A stretch of DNA of 64,000 bases from Lentzea guizhouensis (GTDB lineage: Bacteria; Actinomycetota; Actinomycetes; Mycobacteriales; Pseudonocardiaceae), in contig NZ_CP016793.1 in the NCBI RefSeq assembly GCF_001701025.1, forward strand, positions 744,001-808,000. The letters are read 5' to 3'. The position numbers and the translations under genes were made by a program. A model generated the notes under the pieces. The model searched no databases. It saw nothing but the letters and a program-made list of their open reading frames with translations, and was not told where the DNA came from. This document shows positions 17,100 through 27,084 of the stretch, one piece after another; position 1 is the stretch's first letter, and each line of letters opens with the position of its first letter.

Positions 17100-17729
17100 A
17101 TGGCTGTCCTACTGGATTCCGCTGACCTGAACGACGTGTCCGCCGCGGCGGCGCTCGGGTTCGTCACCGGCGTGACGACGAACCCGACGCTGCTGCGGCA
17201 GGTCACCGACGACCCGCTCAAGCACGCGGCCGAACTGCTGGCCGCCACCGACTTCCCCGAGGTCTACTACCAGCCGACCGGCGCGCACGGTGAGCTGTTC
17301 GACGAGGCGCTGCAAGCGTGGAAGCTCGCACCGGAGCGGATCGTGCTCAAGGTGCCCGCCACTCCCGCCGGCGCGGTCCTCGCCCAGCGGCTCGTGCGCG
17401 AGGGCGTCGCGGTGTCGCTGACCGCCGCGCAGTCGCCGAACGCGATGATCATCGCCGAGGCGGTCGGTGCGGCGAGCGTCATCCCCTACGTCGACCGCGC
17501 GTGGCGTGACCCGCGCATCGGCAACGACCTCGTCCGCCAGCTCAGCGGTCTGCGCCGGAAGAACACGCGCATCGTCGCGGCTTCGGTGAAGAACACCGGG
17601 CAGTTCACCCAGGCGTTCGCCGACGGTGCGGACGCGGTCACGGCGCCGCTGGGCGTGCTCACCCAGGTCCTCGTCCACCCAGCCGCGCTGGAGGCGGAAG
17701 AGGCCTTCTCCGGCGAGTACGGGAGGTGA
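17100..17729 (+). CDS. Transaldolase / fructose-6-phosphate-aldolase-like protein
   Basis: A 209-residue short (F6P aldolase-type) transaldolase-family enzyme. It has the family N-terminus LLDSADLNDV and GVTTNPTLLRQV. The Schiff-base lysine is in VLKVPATPAG (about residue 81). SVIPYVDRAWRD, IVAASVKNTGQFTQAFADGADAVTAPLGVL follow in the normal order. Short members either cleave fructose 6-phosphate or transfer dihydroxyacetone units; the donor here is unknown. It is the first gene of the plus-strand operon; the next gene starts three bases after its stop. Confidence 0.85.
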   Translation: MAVLLDSADLNDVSAAAALGFVTGVTTNPTLLRQVTDDPLKHAAELLAATDFPEVYYQPTGAHGELFDEALQAWKLAPERIVLKVPATPAGAVLAQRLVREGVAVSLTAAQSPNAMIIAEAVGAASVIPYVDRAWRDPRIGNDLVRQLSGLRRKNTRIVAASVKNTGQFTQAFADGADAVTAPLGVLTQVLVHPAALEAEEAFSGEYGR

Positions 17730-17732
17730 GCC

Positions 17733-19943
17733 GTGTTCGAGGCCGTGCTCTTCGACATGGACGGCGTGGTGGTCGACACCGAGGCGTCGGTCGCCGACTT
17801 CTGGCAGGACCTGGCGCGCTCCAACGGGTTCTCGATCAGCGCCGGGGACCTGGACCGGCACGTCTACGGGCGCAGCGCGCTGCACACGTTGCGCGAGCTG
17901 TTCCCGATGCTGCCAGCGGACCGGCACCACGAGGTCTACGAGCTGATGCGGGTCAACAACGAGACGCTGCACTACTCGACGATCCCCGGCGTGCTGCCGT
18001 TGCTCGGCTCACTGCACACAGCCGGCATACCGACTGCCCTCGTCACCGGGGCTGAGCCGTACAAGGCGACGGCGGTGCTCAAGCAGCTCGGGCTCCAGTT
18101 CGACGTCACGATCACCGCGAAGGACGTCGAACACGGCAAGCCCGACCCGGCCTGCTACGTCCTCGCCGCGCACCGGCTCGGCGTGCCGGTCGAGCGGTGC
18201 ATCGTGTTCGAGGACGCCGTCAGCGGCATCACCTCGGCGGTCACCGCGGGCGCCACGTGCATCGCGCTCGCCCCGCCGCACCGCGAGACCGACGTGCGCG
18301 ACGCCGGCGCGGCAGCAGTCGTCCGCGACTTCCGGCAGATCTCGTTCGGTGCCGACGCGATGAGGACGCCGGACCGCGAGTTCCCCTTCGTGCCTGCCGA
18401 CCTCTTCGCCGAGCCGCACGACAGGTGGGACGCGGCCGTCGCGGACACGCTCATCGGACCGGACGAGGTGATCTACCGCTCGCACCTGGTCGGCGCCGAC
18501 CCCGCGCTCACCAGGGAGGGCGGCGGCAACTTCTCCGTCAAGGGCGTGACGCCCGACCAGTTCGGCGAGCCGACGACGGTGCTGTGGATGAGCTCGTGGG
18601 GCTGCGACGGCGCGGTCACCACGCACGAGGACTTCCCGGTGCTGCGGCTCGACGACCTGCTGCCGGTGCTCGACGGCGGGCCGATGGACGAGCGCGAGAT
18701 GGTCGACCACCTGGTCGCGAGCGGGTTGCACCCCGGCCAGAAACGGCCCGGCATCGAGACGTTGACGCACGCGTTCATCCCGGCCAAGCACGTCGACCAC
18801 TGCCACCCGGACGCGGTCATCGCGCTCACCTCGTTCCCGGACGGCCGCAAGTACGCCGAGGAGGAGTTCGGCGAGGAGGCCATCTGGTTCGACTACCGGC
18901 AGTTCGACGTGGACGTGGCCCGCGAGCTCGGCCGCAAGATCCGCTCGAACCCCCTGGCGCGCTTCGTGTTGCTGGCCAACCACGGCATCTTCACCTGGGC
19001 CGGCACCAGCGAGCAGTGCTACCGCAACTCGCTCGAAGCCGTCTCCCGTGCCACGGCCGCGCTGCGCAGGGCGATCAGCAGGCCCGCCGACCTCGGCGGC
19101 CAGGTCGTCCCGCCCGCGAGCAACGCCGAGGACGTGCTCGTCGAGGCACTTCCGGTGCTGCGCAAGGCTTTGGACGGCGCCATCCTGCACGTCGACCGCA
19201 GCGAGCAGGCCGTCGCGTTCGCGAGCTCGGCCCGCGGTCCCGAGCTGAGCCAGGTCGGTCCCGGCTGCCCCGACCACGTCGTCACGGCGGGCCACCGGCC
19301 ACTCGTGCTGGCACCGGACGAGTCCGTTCAGGACGGCATCAAACGCCACCAGGAGTGGTACAACGCGGCGTTCGAACGCCACATCACCTTCCCCACCACC
19401 AAACGCACCGACGCACCGCACGTCGTCGTGTTCCCCGGAGTCGGCGTCGTCTCCTCCGGCCCGGACGCGGCGAAGGCACGGCTGTGCGCCGACCACTTCG
19501 GACAGACGATGGCGGTCGTCCGCGCGGCCGACGCGGCCGGCGGGTACGTCACGCTCACCGAACAGCAGAGCATCGCCGACGAGTACTGGCCGCTGATCAG
19601 GATGAAGCCGCAGCTGGTCCCCAGGGACGGCCGGCTCGCGGGTCAGGTCGTGCTCGTCAAGGACCTGCCCGACGACCTCGCGATCGGGGTGGCCCACCGG
19701 CTCACCGCGGCCGCCGCGCACGTGGCGATCGCGGGCCGCGACCACGACCGGATCGCCGCGGCGGTCGACGAGATCGAGAAGCGGCAAGGCGAACGACGCG
19801 CGGTCGCGTTGTCGGGCGACAACTCCGTCCGCGAGGCAGTGCTGGCGTACGGCGGTGTCGACGTGGTCGTCGACACCGGAACCGACCCGGACGCCGTCGC
19901 GGACACCGTTCTTTCCAGCACGCGAACCAGGCAGGAGGCCTGA
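17733..19943 (+). CDS. HAD phosphatase-class II aldolase fusion with eroded SDR tail
   Basis: A 736-residue three-part protein. Residues 1-205 are a HAD hydrolase of the beta-phosphoglucomutase type (nucleophile motif LFDMDGVVVDTE, then EHGKPDPACYVLAA and VFEDAVSGI). Residues about 215-600 are a class II aldolase/RhaD-like domain with zinc ligands in HVDHCHPDAV (353 on) and LLANHGIFTWAG (about 411). The last 110 residues (GQVVLVKDLPDDLAIGVAH onward) resemble the Rossmann start of the SDR domain that bifunctional RhaD-like proteins carry, but stop before any YxxxK active site. It could cleave a sugar phosphate and dephosphorylate a product. The start is GTG. Confidence 0.8.
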   Translation: MFEAVLFDMDGVVVDTEASVADFWQDLARSNGFSISAGDLDRHVYGRSALHTLRELFPMLPADRHHEVYELMRVNNETLHYSTIPGVLPLLGSLHTAGIPTALVTGAEPYKATAVLKQLGLQFDVTITAKDVEHGKPDPACYVLAAHRLGVPVERCIVFEDAVSGITSAVTAGATCIALAPPHRETDVRDAGAAAVVRDFRQISFGADAMRTPDREFPFVPADLFAEPHDRWDAAVADTLIGPDEVIYRSHLVGADPALTREGGGNFSVKGVTPDQFGEPTTVLWMSSWGCDGAVTTHEDFPVLRLDDLLPVLDGGPMDEREMVDHLVASGLHPGQKRPGIETLTHAFIPAKHVDHCHPDAVIALTSFPDGRKYAEEEFGEEAIWFDYRQFDVDVARELGRKIRSNPLARFVLLANHGIFTWAGTSEQCYRNSLEAVSRATAALRRAISRPADLGGQVVPPASNAEDVLVEALPVLRKALDGAILHVDRSEQAVAFASSARGPELSQVGPGCPDHVVTAGHRPLVLAPDESVQDGIKRHQEWYNAAFERHITFPTTKRTDAPHVVVFPGVGVVSSGPDAAKARLCADHFGQTMAVVRAADAAGGYVTLTEQQSIADEYWPLIRMKPQLVPRDGRLAGQVVLVKDLPDDLAIGVAHRLTAAAAHVAIAGRDHDRIAAAVDEIEKRQGERRAVALSGDNSVREAVLAYGGVDVVVDTGTDPDAVADTVLSSTRTRQEA

Positions 19944-22534
19944 TGAGTCTCACGACCGACAGGAAGAGCACCGCGGAGCTGATCGGACTGGACGGGCTGC
20001 TGCCCGACGGGTTCCGGCTCCTCGCGTCCTGCTTCGACGCGCACCACACGATCGGCGGCGGCCTGTTCGCGATCGGCGAGGCGGTCGAGGAGATCGACCG
20101 GATCTCCAGCTCCGGCCTGTGCGCCGACGACGGGCTGCTGTACCGCTGCCTGTGGAGCGCCGACGGCAGCCCCGCCGAGCTCGTGGTCTACGACGAGACC
20201 GGCGTGCGCCGCTACCACCGGCTCGACAACGTCTCGACGCCGCACGACATCCTCGTCGTGGACGGCAACGTGCTGGTCGCCGCGACCATGCAGAACGAGG
20301 TGCAGTGCGTCAGCCCCGACGGCGAGGTCGCGTGGCGCTGGCAGGCACCGGGCGAGGCCGACAGCTGGCACCTCAACAGCCTGGCCCGCTACCGCGACCG
20401 CACGGTCGTGTGCGGGTTCGGCGAGTTCCTGCGCCGCCGCGGCTGGGACGAGAACGGCAAGCCCGCGAGCGGCCGGGTGGTCGACCTGGAGACCGGCGAG
20501 CCGGTCCTCGAAGGCCTCAAGGCGCCGCACAACCCGTACTACGACGACGGAACGTGGCTGGTCTGCGACTCCGCGACCGGTGACCTGGTCGAGATCGACG
20601 ACACCGACCGCGACCAGCAGCGCCGGCTCGCGCTGCCGGGCTGGCCGCGCGGCCTCGTCGCCGCGGGCAACCACCTGTTCGTCGGCCTGAGCCCGCACCG
20701 GCACGCCGCCACCTCGGTGGAGACGGCGGCGGTGGCGGTCGTCGACCGGGTGAACTGGTCGGTCGTCGGCGTGGTGAACCTGCCCGCCCGCGAGGTCTAC
20801 GCCCTGGCGCTGGCACCGGCCGCGCTCGTCGAGGGCGCGCGGCAGGGGTTCGGCGCCAACCAGACCCGCGTGCACGAGCAGGGCCAGTGGCAGATGTTCG
20901 ACCGGCTCGGTGTGCGGCCGCGCAGGCTGTGGGCGGTCGGCGACCCGCTGGCCGAGGACGAGTGCCACGCCTCGATCACGCTCGACGGCCCGGTGGTCGA
21001 CGACGCCGAGGCGGGCGGCCTGCTGACGCTGGACTGCCTGGTGCGCAACACCGGCGCGGGCATGCTGACGCCGGCGCCGCCGTTCCCGGTGCGGGTCGTG
21101 CACCGCTGGATCGCCGCCGACGGCACCGAGGTCACGACCCAGCCGATCCGCTCGGCACTCCCCCAGTCGCTGCCGCCGGAGGCCGTCACCCGCGTGCCCG
21201 TGCGCACCCGCGTCCCGGACATGCCCGGCCTCTACAAGCTGCACATCACGCTCGCGCAGGACGACGGCGTGCCGTTCGACCAGCTCGACCCGGACAGCGC
21301 GCTGGTGCTCGACCTGAGCGTGGTCTCCGGTCACCCGGACTACGAGGCGCTCAGCGGGTTCGGGTTGTACCCCAACGAGGTGCGCGCCGCCTGCAACTCC
21401 GGCGGCACGGTCTCCGACGTCGTGCGCACGTTGCTGAGCAGGCCTTCCGGCACCTACAACGGCCTCACGCTGGGGCTGGTGCAGGAGCACGGCACCGGCG
21501 CGTTCGTCTCGGCCGTCGCCGCGGTGCTGCGCGGGTCCGCGTCCGCCGTCGAGCACATGGTGCTGGCGGCGATCCCGGACTACGACGACGTCAAGCTCAC
21601 CGGCGCCGAAGCCGTCGCACTGGCGTTGCACCGGTGTGGCACCAGGGTCGCGTTCGCCTACGCCGGCACGTCCGAGCTGGCGCTGTGCGACGCGCTGGCC
21701 AGGGTCGGGCTGCTCGTCAACGGCCGCGGCGACCGCGAGTCGCTGTTCCAGGCCGGTGGCGCGAGCAGGCTGAGCGCCGGTACCGGTGCGGCGATCCTGC
21801 ACGGCGCGCGAGGCCTGACCAACGCGCTCGGTGCGCTGGCCGACCTGCGCCGCAACGAGATGGGCACGCTGGCCGTGGTCGGCATGCCGTCGACCGGGTC
21901 GCAGCCGTTCCTGCCGCCGCACGGCGAGCCGGACCTGATCGGGGTCTCCGGTGACTTCGCCAAGTCGTGGTTCGAGCTCGGCGCCGTGCCGAAGGACGAC
22001 CCGCGCGACTACATCGAGGAGTTCGGTTCCAAGCTGCTGCAGGCGATCGAGGACGTCCGCCAGGCCCCGCACGGCCCGGTGCTGTTCGCGTTGCCGCAGG
22101 ACGTCGCCGAGGCCGAGTGGCTGCCGCTGACCGCGCTGCCGCTGATCCCGATCGCCGAGCAGCCCGCCAACGACGAGCGCGCGCTCAGCAGGGCGGCCGA
22201 GCTGCTCGCCGCCGCCCGCAGGCCCGCCGTGCTGATCGACGACTACGCGCTGACCCACCGGGGTGTGCAGGCCGCGCTGGCCGCGTTCTGCGCCCGCACC
22301 GGAGCACCGGTGCTGCAGGTGAAGTACCGCGCCCGATGCGTCAACACCAAGCCCGCCTCCGTGGAGAAGAACGGCTACGACCGACGTGCCGTGCACCGCC
22401 GGTTCGAGCGACCGACCGCCGACCTGGACGCACCTGTACCCGGGCTGTCGGGAGCCCGCTCCCGAGAGCGGTCCCCAGCCGCCGCCGTGGCGAAGATCGG
22501 CGACCCGCGGCGGCGCGTGCGGCGTGGCGGGTGA
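19943..22534 (+). CDS. Propeller/Ig-like/TPP-enzyme fusion, truncated before the cofactor domain
   Basis: An 863-residue protein with an unusual architecture. Residues 1-310 resemble the DUF4915/TIGR03032 propeller (NVSTPHDILVVDGNVLVAAT, SWHLNSLARYRDRTVV). Residues about 325-455 look like an Ig-like beta domain. Residues about 550-795 are the N-terminal and middle domains of a TPP-dependent enzyme of the sulfopyruvate/phosphonopyruvate decarboxylase or acetolactate-synthase type (FAYAGTSELALCDALA, GARGLTNALGAL). From about residue 797 the sequence becomes Arg-rich and unlike any TPP enzyme, then ends at TGA. The missing cofactor domain follows in the same frame ten bases later. The ATG overlaps the upstream stop by one base. 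Confidence 0.7.
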   Translation: MSLTTDRKSTAELIGLDGLLPDGFRLLASCFDAHHTIGGGLFAIGEAVEEIDRISSSGLCADDGLLYRCLWSADGSPAELVVYDETGVRRYHRLDNVSTPHDILVVDGNVLVAATMQNEVQCVSPDGEVAWRWQAPGEADSWHLNSLARYRDRTVVCGFGEFLRRRGWDENGKPASGRVVDLETGEPVLEGLKAPHNPYYDDGTWLVCDSATGDLVEIDDTDRDQQRRLALPGWPRGLVAAGNHLFVGLSPHRHAATSVETAAVAVVDRVNWSVVGVVNLPAREVYALALAPAALVEGARQGFGANQTRVHEQGQWQMFDRLGVRPRRLWAVGDPLAEDECHASITLDGPVVDDAEAGGLLTLDCLVRNTGAGMLTPAPPFPVRVVHRWIAADGTEVTTQPIRSALPQSLPPEAVTRVPVRTRVPDMPGLYKLHITLAQDDGVPFDQLDPDSALVLDLSVVSGHPDYEALSGFGLYPNEVRAACNSGGTVSDVVRTLLSRPSGTYNGLTLGLVQEHGTGAFVSAVAAVLRGSASAVEHMVLAAIPDYDDVKLTGAEAVALALHRCGTRVAFAYAGTSELALCDALARVGLLVNGRGDRESLFQAGGASRLSAGTGAAILHGARGLTNALGALADLRRNEMGTLAVVGMPSTGSQPFLPPHGEPDLIGVSGDFAKSWFELGAVPKDDPRDYIEEFGSKLLQAIEDVRQAPHGPVLFALPQDVAEAEWLPLTALPLIPIAEQPANDERALSRAAELLAAARRPAVLIDDYALTHRGVQAALAAFCARTGAPVLQVKYRARCVNTKPASVEKNGYDRRAVHRRFERPTADLDAPVPGLSGARSRERSPAAAVAKIGDPRRRVRRGG

Positions 22535-22543
22535 CACAGCCAG
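22331..22543 (+). other. Non-homologous junction splitting the TPP enzyme
   Basis: About 210 bases lie between recognisable TPP-enzyme sequence (ending VLQVKYR) and its cofactor domain (starting MFGGMLAEDY). In the reading frame the segment is Arg/Pro-rich and ends in a single TGA (22532-22534); the frame is otherwise unchanged on both sides. No other frame restores a TPP-like sequence. It contains a small hairpin, GGGAGC-CC-GCTCCC (about 22450-22463). A small insertion or replaced segment is the simplest reading. Confidence 0.55.
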
Positions 22544-23122
22544 ATGTTCGGCGGCATGCTCGCCGAGGACTACGACCAGTTCCCGCACGGGCTGCGGGTG
22601 TTCGGCGGGCACGGCGGGTTCGTGGGCTGCGGCATCACGATCGCGACCGGGCTCGCGCTGGGCGAGCCGGCGGCGAAGGTGTTCTGCACCTTGGGCGACC
22701 AGGGGTTCACGAACTCCGTGCAGGGACTCGCGGCGGCGGTGCAGGAGTCCGCGCCGGTCACGTTCATCGTGTGCAACAACGGTGGCGCGGTGTCGTTGCG
22801 CAAGCAGTCGCGGCCGTCGGGCTGGCTCGACGCCGGTCACGGCGAGTACCTCGACAACGCCGCGGGCATGCGGTACGTCGACATCGCCGAGGCCTGGGGC
22901 GTGCGCAGCTGGCGGGTCGACCTGAGCGAGTGGCTCGACCGCGACCGCGGCGCGACCCGGCTGGAGACCTTCGGGCAGGCGTTGCAGGTGGCCTCCGAGG
23001 AGACCGGGCCGACGCTGATCGAGCTGGTGCTGCCCTCCGACCCGGAGTTCTGGTCCGGGGTGTGGATCACCGAGGGCTTCGAGCAGAAGAAGACCACACC
23101 GGCGGAGGTGACCCGTGCGTGA
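22544..23122 (+). CDS. TPP-binding cofactor domain (sulfopyruvate decarboxylase beta-like)
   Basis: A 192-residue stand-alone thiamine-diphosphate-binding domain. The TPP/Mg motif is LGDQGFTNSV (about residues 48-57) with the paired CNNGG about 25 residues later. HGGFVGCGITIATGLALGEP precedes it, as in the C-terminal domain of decarboxylases. It may be the displaced C-terminus of the upstream gene, or a genuine beta subunit as in sulfopyruvate decarboxylase (ComDE). No clear ribosome site precedes the ATG. The next gene starts inside its last codons. Confidence 0.7.
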   Translation: MFGGMLAEDYDQFPHGLRVFGGHGGFVGCGITIATGLALGEPAAKVFCTLGDQGFTNSVQGLAAAVQESAPVTFIVCNNGGAVSLRKQSRPSGWLDAGHGEYLDNAAGMRYVDIAEAWGVRSWRVDLSEWLDRDRGATRLETFGQALQVASEETGPTLIELVLPSDPEFWSGVWITEGFEQKKTTPAEVTRA

Positions 23123-24524
23123 GGTTCCGATCGGAGCGGCACCGCTGACGCCGTACCGCGAGGTGTTCGGGGACGAGCGGCTGGAAGCGTTGCGGGACAG
23201 GGCCGGTGAGGTGTCCGGCGCGTTGCACGGCCGGACCGTGTGGAACATCAACTCCACCGCCGCGGGTGGCGGGGTGGCCGAGCTGCTGCACGCGCTGCTG
23301 CCGCTGGCCCGCGCGGTCGGGATCGACACGCGCTGGCTGGTGATCGACGGCGACACCGAGTTCTTCGCCATCGCGAAGCGGTTGTGCACCAGGCTGTACG
23401 GCGCTCCCGGCGACCCGGCGCCGCTGGGACCCGACCAGCTGCAGCACTACCGGGTGATCACCGAGCTGGAGGGAACGGCGCTCGCGGCACGGGTGCGGCC
23501 GGGCGACCTCGTGGTCGTGCACGAGGCACAGCCGGCCGGCCTGGTCGACGTGGCGCGCCGGCTCGGCGCGATCGCGGTGTGGCGCCGGCACATCGGCCGG
23601 GACGAGCCGAACGAGCACACCGAGGAAGGCTGGGCGTTCCTGCGGCGGTTCGTGGAGAACGCCGACGCCTCGGTGTTCCTGACCGACAGCGCGTGCCCGG
23701 AGTGGGCGCCGCGACCGCACATCATCCCGCCGTCGATCGACCCGTGCGCGCCGAAGAACATGGAGCTCACGGACGAGCAGACGCTGGCGATCCTGCGCTG
23801 CACCGGCATCGTCGCCGGTGAGGGCTCATCGCTGACGATCCGCCCGCCGGTCGGCGAGATCATCACCGTCCGGCACGAGGCCGTCGTGGTCCGCGAGGAA
23901 GCGCCCTCCGCCGACGTGCCGATGGTCGTGCAGGTCTCGCGGTGGGACGAGCTCAAGGACATGGCCGGGGTGCTGCGGGCGTTCCTCGACGCGGACGTCG
24001 AGAACTCGTACCTCACGCTGGCCGGCGCGGACGTCGTCGGTGTCGCCGACGACCCGGACGCCGGGCGGTTCTGGGACGAGTGCGTCGAGCAGTGGAAGGC
24101 GCTGCCGGTCGAGCAACGCCGGCGGGTGCAGCTGCTGTGCCTGCCGATGCGGGACCTGCGGGAGAACGCGCTCGTGGTCAACGCGTTGCAGCGGCACGCG
24201 ACCGCGGTGGTGCAGAAGAGCATCGCCGAGGGCTTTGGGCTCACCGCGACCGAGGCGATGTGGAAGGGCAAGCCGCTGGTCGCGAGCGCGGTCGGCGGGT
24301 TGCGCGAGCAGATCGTGCACGGCGAGTCGGGGCTGCTGGTCGACGACCCGTACGACCTGGCGACGACGGCGAAGCTCATCCGGCAGGTGCTGACCGATCC
24401 CGAGCTGGCCGCGCGGCTGGGCGAGGGCGCGCGGCGGCGGGTGGACGAGTGCTACCTGCCGGACCGGCACCTGTCCGACTGGGCGAGCCTGATCGCCTCC
24501 ACCGTCACGATGGAGGTGGTGTGA
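23115..24524 (+). CDS. GT4 glycosyltransferase, trehalose synthase (TreT)-like
   Basis: A 469-residue GT-B glycosyltransferase resembling TreT, which makes trehalose from NDP-glucose and glucose. The N-terminal signature [20 protein letters not shown] (about residues 42-61) is very TreT-like, followed by [11 protein letters not shown] and a [11 protein letters not shown] segment. The C-terminal domain has [11 protein letters not shown] and the donor-site motif [21 protein letters not shown] with GGLREQI. The true acceptor may differ in this operon. The GTG start overlaps the previous gene by eight bases. Confidence 0.8.
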   Translation: MREVPIGAAPLTPYREVFGDERLEALRDRAGEVSGALHGRTVWNINSTAAGGGVAELLHALLPLARAVGIDTRWLVIDGDTEFFAIAKRLCTRLYGAPGDPAPLGPDQLQHYRVITELEGTALAARVRPGDLVVVHEAQPAGLVDVARRLGAIAVWRRHIGRDEPNEHTEEGWAFLRRFVENADASVFLTDSACPEWAPRPHIIPPSIDPCAPKNMELTDEQTLAILRCTGIVAGEGSSLTIRPPVGEIITVRHEAVVVREEAPSADVPMVVQVSRWDELKDMAGVLRAFLDADVENSYLTLAGADVVGVADDPDAGRFWDECVEQWKALPVEQRRRVQLLCLPMRDLRENALVVNALQRHATAVVQKSIAEGFGLTATEAMWKGKPLVASAVGGLREQIVHGESGLLVDDPYDLATTAKLIRQVLTDPELAARLGEGARRRVDECYLPDRHLSDWASLIASTVTMEVV

Positions 24525-25498
24525 TGCGCAGGCTCGGAACCGAAGGGCCGGTCGTGTCCGACCTCGGCCTCGGCTGCATGGGGATGTCGCAGTTCTACGA
24601 CACCTGGGACGACGCCGAGTCGATCCGCACGCTGCAGGAGGCGCTCGACCTCGGCATCACGTTGCTGGACACCGCGGACATGTACGGGCCGTACACCAAC
24701 GAGGAGCTGGTCGGCCGGGCCGTGCGCGGCCGGCGGGACGACGTGGTGATCGCGTCGAAGTTCGGCAACCTGAAGAACGGCGCGGGCGACAACGTCGGGG
24801 TGAACGGCAACCCCGAGTACGTCCGGACGTCGTGCGAGGGGTCGCTGCGGCGGCTCGGGGTCGACCACATCGACCTCTACTTCCAGCACCGCGTCGACAA
24901 GGCGGTCCCGCTGGAGGAGACCTGGGGCGCCATGGCCGAGCTGGTGACCGAGGGCAAAGTGCGGCACCTGGGCATCTGCGAGGCGGCCGAGGCCACCGTG
25001 CGCAAGGCCCACGCCGTGCACCCGATCACCGCGGTGCAGACGGAGTACTCGATCGTGAGCCGCGACCCGGAGTCCGGGTTGCTGGACGCGCTGCGGTCGC
25101 TCGGGATCGGGTTCATCGCCTACTCGCCGCTGGGCCGCGGCATGCTCACCGGGCGGTTCACCAGCTTCGACGACCTGCGGCCCGACGACTTCCGGCGCGA
25201 GCTGCCCCGGTTCCAGCCGGACAACCTCGCGCACAACAACGAGATCGTCGCGCGGGTCGCCGAGCTGGCGTGGGCCAAGGGCGTCTCGGTCACGCAGCTC
25301 GCCCTCGCCTGGGTGCTGCACCAGGGTGTCGTGCCGATCCCCGGCACGAAGAACCCGGTGCGGCTCAGGGAGAACGTGGCGGCGCTGGATATCTCGCTGT
25401 CGGCGGAGGACCTGGCGTTGCTCGACGAGATCGCGCCGGTGGGCGCGGTGCGCGGTGAGCGGTACTTCGCCGCGGGGATGTCGAAGGTGAACATATGA
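24524..25498 (+). CDS. Aldo-keto reductase
   Basis: A 324-residue NADPH-dependent aldo-keto reductase of the AKR13/YccK-like group. The catalytic tetrad is visible: Asp and Tyr in [11 protein letters not shown], Lys in VIASKFGNL, His in DLYFQHRVD. The C-terminal cofactor region contains [18 protein letters not shown]. It could reduce an aldehyde produced by the aldolases upstream. The ATG shares one base with the GT stop. It ends VNI with a rare ATA codon inside the ATATGA overlap with the glucosidase start. Confidence 0.85.
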   Translation: MRRLGTEGPVVSDLGLGCMGMSQFYDTWDDAESIRTLQEALDLGITLLDTADMYGPYTNEELVGRAVRGRRDDVVIASKFGNLKNGAGDNVGVNGNPEYVRTSCEGSLRRLGVDHIDLYFQHRVDKAVPLEETWGAMAELVTEGKVRHLGICEAAEATVRKAHAVHPITAVQTEYSIVSRDPESGLLDALRSLGIGFIAYSPLGRGMLTGRFTSFDDLRPDDFRRELPRFQPDNLAHNNEIVARVAELAWAKGVSVTQLALAWVLHQGVVPIPGTKNPVRLRENVAALDISLSAEDLALLDEIAPVGAVRGERYFAAGMSKVNI

Positions 25499-27084
25499 CT
25501 GGACATCTGAGTGCGCCGTGGTGGCGCGAGGCCGTCCTCTACCAGATCTACCCGCGCAGCTTCGCCGACTCGAACGGCGACGGCATCGGTGACCTGCCCG
25601 GCATCACGTCGCGGCTCGACCACGTGGCGCGGCTCGGTGCCGACGCGATCTGGCTGTCGCCGTTCTACCCGTCGCCGCAAGCTGACTTCGGCTACGACAT
25701 CAGCGACTACGAGGACGTCGATCCCGTATACGGGACATTGGACGACTTCGACGCGATGGTCGCCGCAGCTCACGAACGCGATGTACGGGTTGTCATCGAC
25801 ATCGTCATGAACCACACCTCGGACCAGCACCCGTGGTTCCTGGAGTCGCGTTCGGACCGGACGAACCCGAAGCGGGACTGGTACATCTGGGCCGATCCCG
25901 CGCCGGACGGCGGTCCGCCGAACAACTGGCTCAGCGCGTTCGAACGGTGTGGCACGGCCTGGCAGCTCGACTCGCTGACCGGGCAGTACTACCTGCACAG
26001 CTTCACGCCCGGTCAGCCGGACCTGAACTGGCGCAACCCGGACGTGCACGCGGCGATGCACAAGGTGTGGCAGTTCTGGCTCGACCGCGGCGTGGACGGG
26101 TTCCGGATCGATGTCGCGCATCGGCTGATGAAGGACCCGCAGCTGCGTGACAACCCACCTGAGGTGGCGCACGCACGGCGGCACTTCACGCATCCGGTCG
26201 TGCGGCAGCGCAACCTGGACCTGCCCGAGGTGCACGACGTGCTGCGGGACATGCGGGTCGTGCTCGACGGGTACGGCGACCGGTTCGCGCTGGGCGAGGT
26301 GCCGATCAGCGACGACGCCCGGCTGGCCACGTACTTCGGTGGCGACGGGATGCAGACGGCGTTCCACATCGCGTTCTGGGAGCAGCCGTGGGACGCGCAG
26401 GCGTTCCGCAAGTGCGTCGACGGGTTGCTTGCCGCGACACAGGCCGATGCGCTGCCCACGTACGCGTTGTCCACCCACGACATTCCACGGCCTGTCAGCA
26501 GGTACGGCGTGGAGCACGCTCCGGTCGCGGCGATGATGCTGCTGACCCTGCGTGGCCTCGCCTGCGTGTACTACGGCGAGGAGATCGGCATGGCCGACGC
26601 CCCGCCGGCGCTGGAGCAGGACGTCGACGGCCGTGACGGGCAGCGCACGCCGATGCAGTGGGACGCGACCGGTGGGTTCACGACCGGGACGCCGTGGTTG
26701 CCGCTGGCCGCCGATCAACACGTCGTCAACGTCGACGCGCAGGGTGACGACCCCGGTTCGCTGCTCAACCTGTACCGGCGGCTGATCGCATACCGGCGGG
26801 GCAGCGAGGACCTGCTGCGGGGTGACTACGTGTCGCTGGACAGCCCGGCCGAGGTGTACGCGTACCGGCGGGGTGACCTGCTGGTGGCGTTGAACTTCGC
26901 CGACCACCCGGTGGCGTTCGACGCGCCCGGTCGCGCGGCCGGGCGGGTGGAGCTGTCGACCCGGGTGGACCGCGAGGGCGTCGTCTCGTTGCGGCCGCTG
27001 GAGCTCGATGCGTTCGAAGGTGTCGTGTTGCGGCTCTCGGTGGAAGACGCAGCAGACGCGCCTGCCCCGGAGGCGGCGCCATGA
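25495..27084 (+). CDS. GH13 alpha-glucosidase
   Basis: A 529-residue GH13 enzyme of the alpha-glucosidase/oligo-1,6-glucosidase type. The four conserved regions are present: [24 protein letters not shown] (nucleophile Asp near 203), ALGEVPI (acid/base Glu) and LSTHDIPRP (transition-state Asp). A C-terminal beta domain follows. There is no signal peptide, so it acts in the cytosol on imported or internally made alpha-glucosides. It overlaps the reductase before and the oxidase after by four bases each. A 14-bp perfect palindrome, TCCCGTATACGGGA, sits in the coding sequence near 25723. Confidence 0.88.
   Translation: MTGHLSAPWWREAVLYQIYPRSFADSNGDGIGDLPGITSRLDHVARLGADAIWLSPFYPSPQADFGYDISDYEDVDPVYGTLDDFDAMVAAAHERDVRVVIDIVMNHTSDQHPWFLESRSDRTNPKRDWYIWADPAPDGGPPNNWLSAFERCGTAWQLDSLTGQYYLHSFTPGQPDLNWRNPDVHAAMHKVWQFWLDRGVDGFRIDVAHRLMKDPQLRDNPPEVAHARRHFTHPVVRQRNLDLPEVHDVLRDMRVVLDGYGDRFALGEVPISDDARLATYFGGDGMQTAFHIAFWEQPWDAQAFRKCVDGLLAATQADALPTYALSTHDIPRPVSRYGVEHAPVAAMMLLTLRGLACVYYGEEIGMADAPPALEQDVDGRDGQRTPMQWDATGGFTTGTPWLPLAADQHVVNVDAQGDDPGSLLNLYRRLIAYRRGSEDLLRGDYVSLDSPAEVYAYRRGDLLVALNFADHPVAFDAPGRAAGRVELSTRVDREGVVSLRPLELDAFEGVVLRLSVEDAADAPAPEAAP

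Noticed and set aside
22395..22420. GGTTCGAGC resembling a tRNA T-arm inside the TPP-enzyme junction
   Set aside because: No flanking T-stem pairing, anticodon arm or acceptor stem can be drawn.
22532..22534. TGA at the end of the truncated TPP enzyme as a selenocysteine or readthrough codon
   Set aside because: The 70 residues before it are already not TPP-like, so reading through would not restore a normal enzyme, and no SECIS-like hairpin follows.
18009..23389. Very long open frames on the minus strand opposite the aldolase and TPP genes (592 and 1248 codons)
   Set aside because: They are rich in Arg, Val, Asp and His with no family motif, and they lie wholly opposite well-supported genes; this is the usual antisense effect of GC-rich codon use.
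17100..27084. Operon as a sulfoquinovose or sulfolactate catabolic pathway
   Set aside because: A transaldolase and reductase are present, but there is no GH31 sulfoquinovosidase, sulfosugar isomerase or sulfolactate export gene, and cysCDN points to sulfate activation instead.
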